Positions 34,935 through 46,194 of a stretch of 64,000 nt of DNA are shown piece after piece. The stretch spans positions 13,258 to 77,257 of the forward strand of contig JBQMRQ010000039.1 of the NCBI GenBank assembly GCA_052174535.1. The letters run 5' to 3'. Every line of letters begins with the position of its first letter. Within the stretch, counting starts at the first letter, position 1. The position numbers and the translations under genes are program-made. This stretch comes from Arsenophonus sp052174535. GTDB taxonomy: Bacteria; Pseudomonadota; Gammaproteobacteria; Enterobacterales; Enterobacteriaceae. Below the pieces are notes generated by a model. It was given only the letters and a program-made list of their open reading frames with translations, had not been told where the DNA came from and did not search any database.

Positions 34935-35968
34935 GTTTCTTCGATAGTGTGCTACCTACCGTATAAAACGCTCACTTTGGCAGATGAGCATAATCGGAAT
35001 TTTAAATTTCTTTAAAGGCATAGATAGCTTTTTTAAAGAATAAATTTCTCAAATAAACAGGTAAAAATTTTAGCTATAAAGAATGGCTGAGATAAGGAAG
35101 CCCTGTATTTTAGAAGCCCATGTAACAACCAATTTGTCTTCTTTAGACAACTCATCTATTCCCAAAAATAGAAATGATATATTCAATTCTTTATAACGAT
35201 GAAAATAGATTGAGCATCATGTGCTACCTTATAGTTCTCTTCTCATATAACTAATAGATAAAGATGATAACTTATTGAATCCAATGGATCAACGGTAGAA
35301 TAAATACCTAATGACGCAATTTAAGGACTAAGAAGGATCGTTTTTATCCAAGTAAGCAAAAGCAGTTACTACAGAATGGCCTGTTAAATCATCAGCAGGA
35401 ACTATATTGTTTCCACTTATCTGACCATAAACCAGAAAAATTTTATTCAATATATTAGAATCTGTTATTTTGTGATAAAAGTCATTACCTTTACAAGTCT
35501 GTTCGCCATATACCAGAAAAGACCGAATAACTGGAATGTTCAATTGCAATATTACAAATAATATTCATAACTTTGATACCAGTTTCTAGCAATTACGTTG
35601 AATTAGATAAATCTTTATAACTAGAAACAGCACGATAAATAGCTAACGTTCTTCTTCACCGATCTCACCTTTTATATCGATAGGACCCACCTAATATATT
35701 CATGATGCGACACAATATTTCTTTACCGACTGGTGCTTTGATTGAGTAAACTAAATTAACAGTGTCTAACCACACTTTAAACTATTATAAGTTTTCATCG
35801 CAATATAATGAAGAATATTTCCACTTAATTTTTGCTAAATTTCTAATATTGATTTTTATTTATAATTTATTATATCAAGCGTGCTGTGTACTTTGGCTTC
35901 ACCTCACACCTTAAGAAAATTGGACATCCACTTACGATGTCGATTACCTGAATAATCTTTCAGTAGCT
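34935..35968 (-). pseudogene. atpD: atpD pseudogene (operon copy 2)
   Basis: Aligns with the intact atpD from its C-terminal end (CTACCTACCGTATAAAACGC) to its start region near 35968. It is shortened by several deletions, about 1.03 kb instead of 1.4 kb. Part of the P-loop region is missing, and stops occur throughout. One 73-codon open piece (35328-35549) retains GEQTCKGNDFYHKI, a decayed form of GERTREGNDFYQEM. It holds the normal place between atpC and atpG. Confidence 0.94.
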
Positions 35969-36004
35969 ATATTGAATTATCTACGTAATTAGTAAACTTA
36001 TCTA

Positions 36005-36868
36005 TTAAAATCCGAAAGTTCCTGAAACTATTTCGGTAACTTCCTGAGTAATACTGGCTTGACGAGCCTTATTATAAGCTAATTGCAACTCCTTGATTAG
36101 GTTACCACCATTATCAGTAGCTGATTTCATTGCTATGATTCGAGCAGCCTGTTCACTAGCTAAGTTTTCAACGACGTTTTGATAAACTTGTGATTCTATA
36201 TAACGACGCAATAGGGTATCCAGTAGTATTTTTGGATCAGGTTCATATAGATAATCCCAAGATTTATTTTTCAATGTTTCATCATCAATCACAGGTAGTG
36301 GTACTAATTGAATAGTCATTGGTACTTGAATTATAGTATTAATAAATTTATTAGTTACCACAAGTAATTTATCTAGACGGCCTTTATCATATGCTTCTAG
36401 CATAATTTTCACGGGTCCAATAAGATCAGATAAAGAAGGATTATCTTCCATCCCGGTTACTTGAGAAACAATATTGCCACCAACCGAATTAAAAAATGAA
36501 ACTGATTTAGAACCAATTAATGCTAGATCAATCTGAACTCCTTTATCAGTCCATGACTTCATTTCTATCAGTAATTTTTTAAATAAATTAATATTTAAGC
36601 TACCACATAAACCACGGTCAGTTGAAATAATTAAATAACCAATACGTTTAATATCACGTTCTTTAAGATATGGATGTTTATATTCCAGATTACCTAATGC
36701 TAAATGACCAATTACACTACGCATAGTTTCTGAATAAGGACGACTAGCTTCCATACGCTCTTGTGTTTTTCGCATTTTGGATGTGGCAACCATCTCCATT
36801 GCTTTAGTAATCTTTTTTATATTTTGTACACTACCGATCTTGGAACGTATTTCTTTTACACCAACCAT
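36005..36868 (-). CDS. atpG: ATP synthase subunit gamma
   Basis: Rotor shaft of the enzyme; its two long terminal helices turn inside the alpha/beta ring. It is 287 residues long, as in E. coli. The N-terminal helix GVKEIRSKIGSVQNIKKITKAMEMV, the central STDRGLCGSLN, and the C-terminal helix YNKARQASITQEVTEIVSG are all present. The start aligns with MAGAKEIRSKI of E. coli. It is the only intact atpG. A ~1 kb insertion containing a dead IS481 element now separates it from atpA, where copy 1 has only about 60 bp. Confidence 0.98.
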   Translation of the reverse strand: MVGVKEIRSKIGSVQNIKKITKAMEMVATSKMRKTQERMEASRPYSETMRSVIGHLALGNLEYKHPYLKERDIKRIGYLIISTDRGLCGSLNINLFKKLLIEMKSWTDKGVQIDLALIGSKSVSFFNSVGGNIVSQVTGMEDNPSLSDLIGPVKIMLEAYDKGRLDKLLVVTNKFINTIIQVPMTIQLVPLPVIDDETLKNKSWDYLYEPDPKILLDTLLRRYIESQVYQNVVENLASEQAARIIAMKSATDNGGNLIKELQLAYNKARQASITQEVTEIVSGTFGF

Positions 36869-36904
36869 ATTTCATTTCGTCCTTATTTGTTATATATAGG
36901 AAGA

Positions 36905-37830
36905 TAGTATAACTTTTGAATAATTCAGATTTAACTTTGAACCAATTTTTTATAAACTTCAATAAAAGTTTATTATATAAAAATGATTTAAGTAATTCCT
37001 GATTGAATAGCAATCATAATTGATGCAGAGTAATCTCACGCTCTTGAGTAGAATTAAAATGATAGGTTTGTAATTCATAACTTTTATACGGATGTTAAAT
37101 CTTTTAACTTATACTATTAGTTTTAGTATGTATATGTGAGCTAAAATCGGTGCTCTATACTAAGCTTTCCACACAAATAGGTGAATTCCTATTTTTTAAT
37201 GACTGAGCGTTTTTCAGAGCAAAACGGGTATTTAAGTTATTTGTTATTTTTATAAGAATTCGATGGATAGTTATTGGCATCCTTGGTTAAAATTACGTGA
37301 TAAGAATCAAGCATTATCTACGATCTTGTCCTTGTAAGGACAGATAAAAATCCATTAAATTTGGCACTAGTTCTATCTATGAAAAGATAGAATCATAAAG
37401 CTTTATTTGCAATTTACAGAAAATATTTAAGACTACGTACAGATAATATCATGCTCGTATCTTTTAAATACTTTATGCTTCGAGTTCTTTTTATCTTATC
37501 ATACAAATCTCCTATTTCAGACAAGATCTAGATACCAACGGGATTCAGAAATTCGTGTACAAGACTATCAGCGGATCAGTGAAAAAATGTTTTTTCAGGA
37601 AAATCACTAAAAATTCCTGAGAAGGCGAGGACAGAATCGTTTATAAACTATGTAGGAATATAGTTTTGATGATCAACATAAAATCTCTTTTATTTTTTAG
37701 AAAAGATAAGTTCGGATTTGTCATGATGCTTATCAAAAGCAAACGCAGATTATTTAGTATCCTGAATAGGAACTACGATTTTAGTATTATAATTACCTGA
37801 CAATGAAGGCCAATTATCATAATATATTGC
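36905..37830 (-). mobile_element. degenerate IS481-family element between atpG and atpA
   Basis: Minus-strand translation over frameshifts follows an IS481 transposase. There is an N-terminal MIIGLHCQ-like start near 37795, then a decayed core. The C-terminal part is fairly clear: KTLSH..GIHLFVWKA, SSHIYTKTN (family: PQTNGMVERFN), QTYHFNSTQEREI and LLFNQELLKSFLYNKLLLK..KVKSELF. The matching gap in copy 1 is only about 60 bp, so the element entered copy 2 after duplication or was lost cleanly from copy 1. It lies in operon orientation. Confidence 0.78.
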
Positions 37831-37949
37831 CTCAACTATACTTTTAATAATTTCTTATCATGAAGAGATATAAGAGAAGATGATCCCCCTATATACTGAT
37901 TCAGTAAACACTGATAAATCAAACAGCTTAAATTAAAGGTCAAATAGAA

Positions 37950-39491
37950 TTACCAGGATTGAGTTTCTTTAAAAGAATCGAGCAAGGTATTGAACTTAGT
38001 TTTAATTTCATCATTATATTTACCTGTCTGATCAATTTCTTTCAGTAAGAAAGAATGCTCACGAGTAACATAATCTAGCAATGATATCTCAAAATCCCCA
38101 ATTTTTGATAGCTCAACATCTTCCAGATAACCACGTTCAGCAGCAAATAAAGATAATGCCTGCTGTCCAACTGACATTGGTGTATACTGTTTTTGTTTCA
38201 ATAATTCAGTAATTTTTTGCCCATAGTTAAGCTGCTTACGTGTTAAAGTATCTAAATCAGAAGAAAATTGTGAAAATGCAGCTAATTCACGATACTGTGC
38301 TAATGCGGTACGAATACCACCAGATAATTTTTTTATAATCTTAGTTTGAGCTGCACCACCTACACGTGATACTGATATTCCTGGATTAACTGCTGGGCGA
38401 ATACCCTCATTAAATAAGTTAGACTCCAAGAAAATTTGTCCATCTGTGATTGAAATAACATTAGTAGGTACGAATGCAGAAATATCACCAGCTTGAGTTT
38501 CAATAATCGGTAATGCTGTTAATGAACCTGTTTTATTTTTAATTTCACCATTAGTAAATGTTTCAACATATTTAGAATTAACACGCGCAGCACGCTCAAG
38601 TAAACGAGAATGAAGATAAAAAATATCACCAGGATAGGCTTCACGTCCTGGAGGACGTCGTAACAATAGTGAAATTTGTCGATAAGCAACCGCTTGCTTT
38701 GAGAGATCATCATAAATAATTAGCGCATCCTCGCCTCGATTTCTAAAATATTCACCCATTGCACAGCCAGCATAAGGCGCAAGGTATTGTAATGCTGCAG
38801 ATTCAGATGCAGTAGCAGCGACAACTATTGTATTATTGAGTGCACCGAGTTCTTCTAATTTTCGTACCACATTAGCAATAGCTGAGGTCTTTTGCCCAAT
38901 TGCTACATAAATGCATTTTATTTCGGAATCACGCTGATTAATGATAGCATCAACAGCTAATGCGGTTTTACCAGTTTGGCGATCACCGATGATTAATTCA
39001 CGTTGACCACGCCCGATAGGTATCATAGAATCAATCGATTTATATCCTGTTTGTAGAGGTTGATTAATCGATTGACGATCAATAACTCCAGGCGCCATAA
39101 CTTCAACAGCACAAAAATTCTCATGCTTAACAGTCCCTTTACCATCAATAGGTTCACCCAAAGTATTAACAACTCGACCAAGTAATCCTCTTCCTACAGG
39201 TACTTCAAGAATACGACCTGTACACTTTACTTTCATACCTTCAGCTAAGTCTACATATGGTCCCATGACTACAGCACCAACTGAGTCACGCTCTAAATTG
39301 AGAGCGATAGCATAACGATTATCAGGTAGTGCAATCATCTCACCTTGCATAACTTCAGATAAACCGTAAATACGAATGATTCCATCATTAACAGAAACAA
39401 TTGTACCTTCATTGTAAGCTTTACTTACTATATCAAACTGAACAATGCGTTGCTTGATTAGTTCACTAATTTCGGTAGAATTCAGTTGCAT
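37950..39491 (-). CDS. atpA: ATP synthase subunit alpha
   Basis: Non-catalytic nucleotide-binding subunit of F1, alternating with beta. It is 513 residues long, identical in length to E. coli. The P-loop GDRQTGKT lies near 169-176. PGREAYPGDIFYLHSRLLERAA contains the alpha/beta signature, followed by the arginine-finger region ISVSRVGGAAQ near 370. The start MQLNSTEISELIKQRI is the family form, and AGGGAGGG lies just upstream. It is the only intact atpA. In copy 2 it lies between dead atpH upstream and a dead IS481 downstream. Confidence 0.98.
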   Translation of the reverse strand: MQLNSTEISELIKQRIVQFDIVSKAYNEGTIVSVNDGIIRIYGLSEVMQGEMIALPDNRYAIALNLERDSVGAVVMGPYVDLAEGMKVKCTGRILEVPVGRGLLGRVVNTLGEPIDGKGTVKHENFCAVEVMAPGVIDRQSINQPLQTGYKSIDSMIPIGRGQRELIIGDRQTGKTALAVDAIINQRDSEIKCIYVAIGQKTSAIANVVRKLEELGALNNTIVVAATASESAALQYLAPYAGCAMGEYFRNRGEDALIIYDDLSKQAVAYRQISLLLRRPPGREAYPGDIFYLHSRLLERAARVNSKYVETFTNGEIKNKTGSLTALPIIETQAGDISAFVPTNVISITDGQIFLESNLFNEGIRPAVNPGISVSRVGGAAQTKIIKKLSGGIRTALAQYRELAAFSQFSSDLDTLTRKQLNYGQKITELLKQKQYTPMSVGQQALSLFAAERGYLEDVELSKIGDFEISLLDYVTREHSFLLKEIDQTGKYNDEIKTKFNTLLDSFKETQSW

Positions 39492-39544
39492 ATGTGCAAC
39501 CCTCCCTTTTATCTGTAAGCCTATAAAATATTAGTTAAACGCTC

Positions 39545-40068
39545 TCAATATCCCTAAAATGCATGGATACCATTAATAACTAGGTCTTGTCAGAATGATG
39601 ATGAATCCTTCGATAACAGAGTTATCAATTTTGTAATTTAGCTTAATTTTACCTGATAGATGTTTTATACCTACAGAAATTTTAAATTGCCGTTTTTATT
39701 TATCTCAGTAGTATAAGTGACGTTAATATCAATGGTTAACTCTAGAAAAGTATGTAATTAAATTAATTACTTAAATCTACTGGTAGCCGTAACTAGATTC
39801 CTGTTTTCATCTCTAATACGAATTAGATTTCGAACATGTTCATAGATTTTCGCTATCACAATAGTGATAAATATCTTTATTAATGTTTCTGAGTGCTATT
39901 GAACTAAAAACAGATCAGCTATTTGTTGATTAAGGGGGTTTACTTAATCAATAAAATTGAGTATATCTTCCATTTATCAACAACATAATTTTACAATAAG
40001 AATTTTACAATAAGATAAAAAACTGTTTTAGAATAAGGGATTAGGTAACTCTAATAATTTCAGAGATA
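39545..40068 (-). pseudogene. atpH: atpH pseudogene (operon copy 2)
   Basis: Follows the intact atpH (26083-26616) over its whole length. For example TTATCAATTTTGTAATTTAG aligns with the coding of the INCKID segment, and the start region near 40060 is altered (ATTTCAGAGATAC). Frameshifts and stops abound. The position just upstream of atpA is the normal operon place. Confidence 0.93.
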
Positions 40069-40078
40069 CTACTTTTCT

Positions 40079-40535
40079 CCTTTACAGTTTGCTCAATAAT
40101 TTATCAACGATATCGCTATTAGCATCTACATCAACAGAACGTTTGATTATTTCTGAACTTGAAATTACTAATATAACAACTTATTTACGCAACTTTCATA
40201 TGCATATACTTACGCTCAGTATCAATTTTAATTTTTACCTGAGCAATGATCTTGTTACATTCAGTTTCAGTTTATACTTTAGCTTATTTGATTGTTTTAG
40301 CTCGTTGTTTGTTAGTTTCTTTAATAAAGATTTATACTTTTATTTTTCTCAGTTATTCAGTCTGATCAAGCTTTTATCCAGTTTAAGTTTTTAGCTCAAT
40401 CTACAGAAGATAAAACCTGTCAGCATTTTTTATATTTTAATCGCCATTATAAAATTGGTTAGCATATATAACTTCATATAAAATAAACAGGACAAATAAC
40501 AATTAATGAATTAAAATTATTGCATTAAGATTTAT
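40079..40535 (-). pseudogene. atpF: atpF pseudogene (operon copy 2)
   Basis: Collinear with the intact atpF (26633-27103). The end CTCCTTTACAGTTTGCTCAA aligns with the atpF stop region, and the former ATG at 40533-40535 reads ATA. Frames are broken by several indels. The short plus-strand open frame here (40089-40394) is a composition artefact on the opposite strand. Confidence 0.93.
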
Positions 40536-40589
40536 CACACATTTTTTTAAAAAGTAAAGTTAATCTTTTTTCCCATTTAACTTAGATTA

Positions 40590-40829
<240 letters not shown>

Positions 40830-40880
40830 AATAGTCTCCAGTTTGTTTTAGTTAAATAAACATTTATTAAGAAATTGAAA

Positions 40881-41714
40881 TTAATGTTTTTCTGATGCCA
40901 TCGATAAATAAATGATGGTTAGAACCATAAAAATAAAGGCTTGCAACGTAATAATCAGTATATGGAAAATCGCCCAGGGTAGATTAAGTATCCATTGAGA
41001 CCACCAAGGTAACAAAGCCGCAATAAGAATGAAGATTAATTCACCTGCATACATATTACCAAATAATCGTAAACTTAGAGATACTGGTTTAGACAATAGA
41101 TTGATACTTTCTAGAATCAAATTGATAGGAATAAAAATAGGATGATTGAATGGTTGTAAAGTTAATTCTTTTGTAAATCCACTTAATCCTTTTATTTTAA
41201 CACTATAAAATATAATTAAGATAAATACACCAATTGCCATTGATACAGTAATGCTTACATCTGCGGTTGGAACAATACGCAATGCAGGCAAACCCAGGTA
41301 ATGCTCTCCTATATAGGGAAGCAAATCGATTGGTAATAAATCCATAGTATTCATTAACAACACCCAAATAAATACGGTCAAAGCTAAAGGTGCAATAACT
41401 TTGCTTTTACCATGATACATATCACAAACGGTATTATCGACAAAACCTATGATCATTTCTATTGCAGTTTGTAACTTACCAGGTAAGCCGCTAGTTATAT
41501 TAACGGCAATTTTTCTAAAGATCCATAAAAAAATAATTCCAAGAAGAATCGAAAAAAAAAGCGAGTCAATATTTAACGTCCAAAACGTTGTATTATTATC
41601 ATCATGAGGATCAACTAATTTAAAGGTACGCAGGTCTAATTGGAAATTATTTAAATGGTGTCCTATGTAACTTTCTGTAGTCATCACTTCTCCTGATGAA
41701 AACATTGTTGACAT
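40881..41714 (-). CDS. atpB: ATP synthase subunit a
   Basis: Membrane subunit forming the two proton half-channels next to the c-ring. It is 277 residues from the first ATG, against 271 in E. coli and 274 in Yersinia. The essential Arg lies in SLSLRLFGNMYAGELIF, and the polar helices and C-terminal QAFIFMVLTIIYLSMASE are intact. Alternative starts are the fourth residue (MFSSGE, matching the Yersinia MSASGE form) and the eleventh (MTTESYIGHH), which has the best Shine-Dalgarno (GGAG, 41684). The true N-terminus is therefore uncertain by up to ten residues. It is the only intact atpB. Confidence 0.97.
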   Translation of the reverse strand: MSTMFSSGEVMTTESYIGHHLNNFQLDLRTFKLVDPHDDNNTTFWTLNIDSLFFSILLGIIFLWIFRKIAVNITSGLPGKLQTAIEMIIGFVDNTVCDMYHGKSKVIAPLALTVFIWVLLMNTMDLLPIDLLPYIGEHYLGLPALRIVPTADVSITVSMAIGVFILIIFYSVKIKGLSGFTKELTLQPFNHPIFIPINLILESINLLSKPVSLSLRLFGNMYAGELIFILIAALLPWWSQWILNLPWAIFHILIITLQAFIFMVLTIIYLSMASEKH

Positions 41715-42227
41715 GATATTTTACCTTTTATTGTTTTAATAGGGTTACTATTTAATTAGTATTGGTATAATGATATAAATAAGCAATATAGCTAAATAGC
41801 CTACTTTATCGTAATAAATATTGTTATAAATATATATAAATTAATTACTAATATAGTTATTGTTATAGTAACTTTTACTACTTTATCAAAGCTAAAGTTA
41901 TGTCATGTCATATGAGTATGAGTATTTTACTAATTTTTTATAATGTATTAACTATATTAACTGTATAAATAATATATTAGGTAATCAATATGCAAAAATT
42001 TACCCACAAAAGCAGATAATCCCACAATTCTAAATTATTCATATAAAAACTATAGCGAGAACTAGAAGGCACATTAACTTAAGTAACAATAGTTTTAAAG
42101 AAATTTTATTCTTACAGAAGAGTATAAAATAGACATGACTCTTATGGTTTTTCAGTGTTTTAAACTTTAAATTGCTGCGTATAATATAAACTGTCTTTTC
42201 TCAAAAGAATCAAGAGAAAATATACAA
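41715..42227 (-). pseudogene. leader of operon copy 2, probable eroded atpI
   Basis: About 510 bp between the promoter and atpB, with no open frame. It shows patchy similarity to the leader of copy 1 (ATAGTTATTGTTATAGTAAC and others). Its size and position fit atpI, which is dispensable and commonly lost, but no protein match can be read. It may simply be a long untranslated leader now. Confidence 0.4.
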
Positions 42228-42255
42228 ATTATACCATCCATTAAAATGAATTCAA
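42228..42255 (-). promoter_or_regulatory. sigma-70 promoter of atp operon copy 2
   Basis: Minus-strand TTGAAT (42250-42255), a 16-bp spacer and TATAAT (42228-42233). The arrangement is the same as in copy 1 at 28788-28815, and the spacer differs by only three bases. It lies upstream of atpB at the place of the enterobacterial atpI promoter. Confidence 0.72.
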
Positions 42256-42299
42256 TCTATAAATAACGAAAATATGAACATAGCACATTACGCTTTTTT

Positions 42300-44110
42300 T
42301 GAAAATATTTATGAACTAAATGCCTATTTTAGGCTATGCAATATGTTAATTTCTTCAAGAATTAATATAAAATGGCTCGGAATAAAGTCTTACCAAAAAT
42401 ATTAAAGTAGCAAATCGGGAAGTAACTTATAACTTCCTGAATAACCGCATATTTATCTAAAGCATTTTATCATCTCCTTTTTGCCAAAAAAGGAAAAAAT
42501 TATAATAAGTTTTTAAAATTTTTATGATACTCAAAAAGAGGCCAATTACATATAGTAATGCGTCTAACTTGGCATCAATTTTTTATCACGTAGTATTTTA
42601 GTCTATAGTAACAACTTATCAAAAGTTTTAAGTAATACCTTTAGGCCAAGCTGATTACGCTAGATATAATTGCATTTAGGAATAATGACTAAAAGTATAT
42701 TTTCCGATGAACTCATTACTTTTACGTATTAAAGAACTGAGGATTATTTTTATTTTTTTTGCTTTATGGTACAAACGCAGGGATAACTAGGATAACAGAC
42801 TCGATAAATGTGAACAGGATGACCCAATTTATGCCTCACTAGCGAAATAAACCATAAGGATAATTTATTCTAATATAAAATCCCTTTGCCCCTCTAAATT
42901 GATTTTTATTATTGATGATAGCTCAAATAAATTTCTTAAAATATACGTTGAAAGCGTTAGTTTTTGGGCGCGTCTATCTATTGAGTTAATGATTATCTGT
43001 GCTACTTGTTCTATTGATGTGTGTCCGGGGGACCCCCCATACTGATGTGCCTATCCTTAAGTTACCAAAACCGTTTTTCTCCAAAAGTTGTAAGTCAGAA
43101 GTCTGAAGTTTATATTGCTTCAAAAGCTACCTACCCTATTACTATTAATAGGGCAGGTTCATATTTTTCCTGACTGCAACTGGTAACTATATTATTTTAC
43201 CATACCCATCTTCTTTGGCCTTTTTTAACAGTAATTAGCTACAACTCAACCCTCTATTTTTAAGCCGACACTCATATTTATTCCGTAATGAGCACGCAAA
43301 ATAGGATATCGAAATTGATATCTTCTCTGCCTTACAAACTTATGGTTGATAAATTAATTAATATCTGCATATTTATATCTCTATCACTCCTGATAGTTAT
43401 ATATTAAATTCTTAATATGGCAATCTGTTATTCTTCAAAAAGAGTGGTTAAAGAAATCTGGTGATGTGTCTGTTATCCGATTGATAGATCACAGTGATAA
43501 CCTGATAAATCCCTTATATTCCCTGGTCTTTGGAATATCTTCGCCAGAAAACAGTGACAGTGTTATATTGGAAGTCACAGTACGGGGGACCCCCATTACT
43601 AGAAAGTGCACTTTGCTAAAAAGATAAAATAAGTCTAGTTTAGCATAAAATATCTCTAGCGCTAACTTAAACGCCTCGGTATCCAGTTCAAAACTGCGTA
43701 TTAGTGAGTGAGGGTTGCGGATTATTTGCTAGACTACCGGACTACAGTAATGGTAGTAGACTCCAGTGACACAGAAAGAGATGATCTGGCGTTATATTAG
43801 ATATATTCGCCTAAGCATTTTAAAATGGTTCGTTATTATGCTTCTTTCAAGACGTATAATGAAGCACATTATTACTGAAATTGTATAAGGTGTTGAAGAT
43901 GACAGTTAAAAAACCTGGTTTTTGCTGTTCTGATTAAAGAATTTCTGCCGTACAAATCCATATAAATATGTTCTGTATGACAAGATGCTACTTTTATCGA
44001 TGCTCAGCTTGGCAAACAGAAAATAGAGTTATTATCAAAAAAATGGATAAAATGAAATAAGTAGGATTATAAAAGTTAAACCTAGGGTTAATGTCTGTAA
44101 AATTAGTAGA
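42300..44110 (+). mobile_element. degenerate IS91-family element (copy 2 flank)
   Basis: The most complete IS91 remnant. Near the end, plus-strand frames read IYSPKHFKMVRYYASF, then NEAHYY.NCIRC, then FAVLIKEFLPYKSI, ATFIDAQLGKQKIELLSKKW. These correspond to the family's KHFKMxRYYGF, the LLP-VY region, and the zinc-finger-like tail with TDPYKC.LCG, here partly lost. It carries two GC-rich GGGGGACCCCC inserts (about 43026-43038 and 43584-43595) absent from the other copies. No open frame remains. Confidence 0.75.
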
Positions 44111-44284
44111 TTAGGTCAAAAATACACACTTTAATAAAAGTTTAATTTACAATAAATCCAAGCCAAGTAAAACTGATTTTATATGTTATTAGCAATAACC
44201 AATGGCCTTTACTCTTCAGTTAAAGAGCGATTCAATTTTCTAATCATAAATAAAACAATATTACACAATGAAATCTACTTAGCC

Positions 44285-45165
44285 CATATCTTTTTAATTG
44301 GATAATATAGCTGTTCACATTTTAAATGTGAAATTTCTTATCAATAATTCTCTGATTATTTATCCATATTAGGATATGGTGACTAATTTATACTCGCTAA
44401 TAAAAGTTTAGTATCATTAGATTTATCCGAACAAAGTATGAACTCTTTATCAATGATCAGGTTAAAAAAATATCTAACACACTATGAATTAAATTCATCA
44501 AGAATCTTATTGCTCGCGTAACTTTGTTAATTTCGAGCGATTAAAACCACAATTTATTCTTTCCTTTTACTCCTCCTATCTTGCCTTTTCTAGCCTCTCT
44601 ATGTTGGATATATAACGTTTTACTTTAAAAAATTTATGGAAAAATATTTCATTCATTTCAATAATACCACTTAGCGCACTTAAGTTGACTGTTTCTGCTG
44701 AGGTAGGAAGCAGAAACGCTATCTAAGTACTGTTTTAAATCAATGTTTATTTGTTTTGGTTGACTCCCGTAAAGTTAAGCTATCTAAATATATCGAGGAT
44801 AAATAAACCTTTATCTTTTTAATCTAGTTTCACCAGAAGACTTCCAGTATGATTGTTAAATGTTTTTATAATCAAGGATTGTATAACGATATCGCTTATA
44901 ATCCTAATGGGTAAGTTTTCTCCCTTTATCGGATAACATGTTCACTGTAACAATATAGTTAAGATAAAGTAGAATGAGTTGCTTACAATGATGGAATGAG
45001 ATTATCCGATAGATTGTCGCGCTCAACCAACCAATGATATGCATCTTTATATTGACAAAAATAAAGAAAGAATCTATTTAAATCTGTATGATTATTTGCT
45101 TTCATGGTAAATGTGGTGTAGCAAAAATCTTTCATAAAGTATAAAGGGGTTTCTACTAAAAGACT
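44285..45165 (-). mobile_element. degenerate IS1595-family element
   Basis: The reverse complement matches the other IS1595 copies over about 880 bp. The left end retains the C-terminal NVNSY-type block, the middle the basic stretch before VLIARD, and the right end the start region (a 63-codon frame reading TMKANNHTDLNRFFLYFCQYK is part of it). Stops and frameshifts interrupt it. Confidence 0.78.
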
Positions 45166-45179
45166 TTGCAACATAACCT

Positions 45180-46190
45180 TAAAGGATTTGTATGGATAAT
45201 TACTGGGTGATATTTATATGCTTCATATAAAAACTATGATAAAGGTATATTTTTTCATTTCACAGAAAAGCTAAAAAACGTGAAACAGTGCGAAAGTAAG
45301 CCAATAATATAGATAAAACTATTGAACACTATTGCGTAAATGAACACCTACAAAGACTAACTGGTTACCGCAACATGACTTTGTGATACTCATGGGATAC
45401 TTGAACAGGAAAAAGTTTATAAAATATAAATAAAATATTCTAAAAGCAGGCTACAAATTTCAATGACATATTAACGTCAGATAATTTGCTATTGGAGCGC
45501 GTTGGATAGTCTTTATCATAAATACAAAGATTTTGATGTGCGTAGCGACACTACTTCTATTTTAAATTATCACAGTTTATCTTAACGCTTACAAGTAAGA
45601 AGTTATAAACAATGGCTGTATGATTGAGTAGACTACAGATATTACAAATAAAGTTAGTAAAATACTGAAAAATATAGGAAACCTATATAATCAGGTTGCC
45701 AATACAAAGACAATAAGGAATTTCAGGATTTAGCGAATACAATCAAGGAAAAGAATATTTATATAAAATTCATTAAGTAATCCATAAAAAATGAATATTA
45801 AACTACGGAACAACGTAAAAAAGCTTTTTCTCAGTAACAATATGATCCCAACTACTAAAACTTTAAGATATAGATATCATGAAATAGTAGATACAATCTA
45901 ATATACCTTATTTTTATCAATTAAAATAAGAGGATATGATGAAGAAACGAAATTTATGATGTAGTATTCCTTAAAGAGGATATTAAACAGGAAAAAGAAA
46001 AATAGTGAATGCAAGAAAAGTGAGGGTGATATAGATAATTGCCGAAATGTACAGAAAGATATTTTTCTCTATAATAAGTCTGATGCACTTTTATCTAATT
46101 TTATGATTTGCTAAATGAAATTCTAGATAAATAATAAAATATTTCATTATTAAGATTCTCTAAAAATAGAGAACAATATATGTGGTTTAA
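45180..46190 (+). pseudogene. unidentified decayed gene region
   Basis: Plus-strand frames give charged, helix-like pieces, for example NKEFQDLANTIKEKNIYIKFIK near 45712-45780. They resemble a coiled-coil protein, but I cannot assign a family. Frames break repeatedly. Confidence 0.35.
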
Positions 46191-46194
46191 ATAA

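Noticed and set aside
36831..37013. 60-codon frame overlapping the atpG start, which could look like a small gene
   Set aside because: It reads as the C-terminal end of an IS481 transposase (LLFNQELLKSFLYNKLLL...KSELF) running into atpG.
40089..40394. 101-codon plus-strand open frame, Ser/Phe-rich
   Set aside because: It lies antisense to the decayed atpF of copy 2, which explains the sequence. There is no ribosome-binding site or family match.
44983..45174. 63-codon minus-strand frame
   Set aside because: It coincides with the N-terminal part of a degraded IS1595 element.
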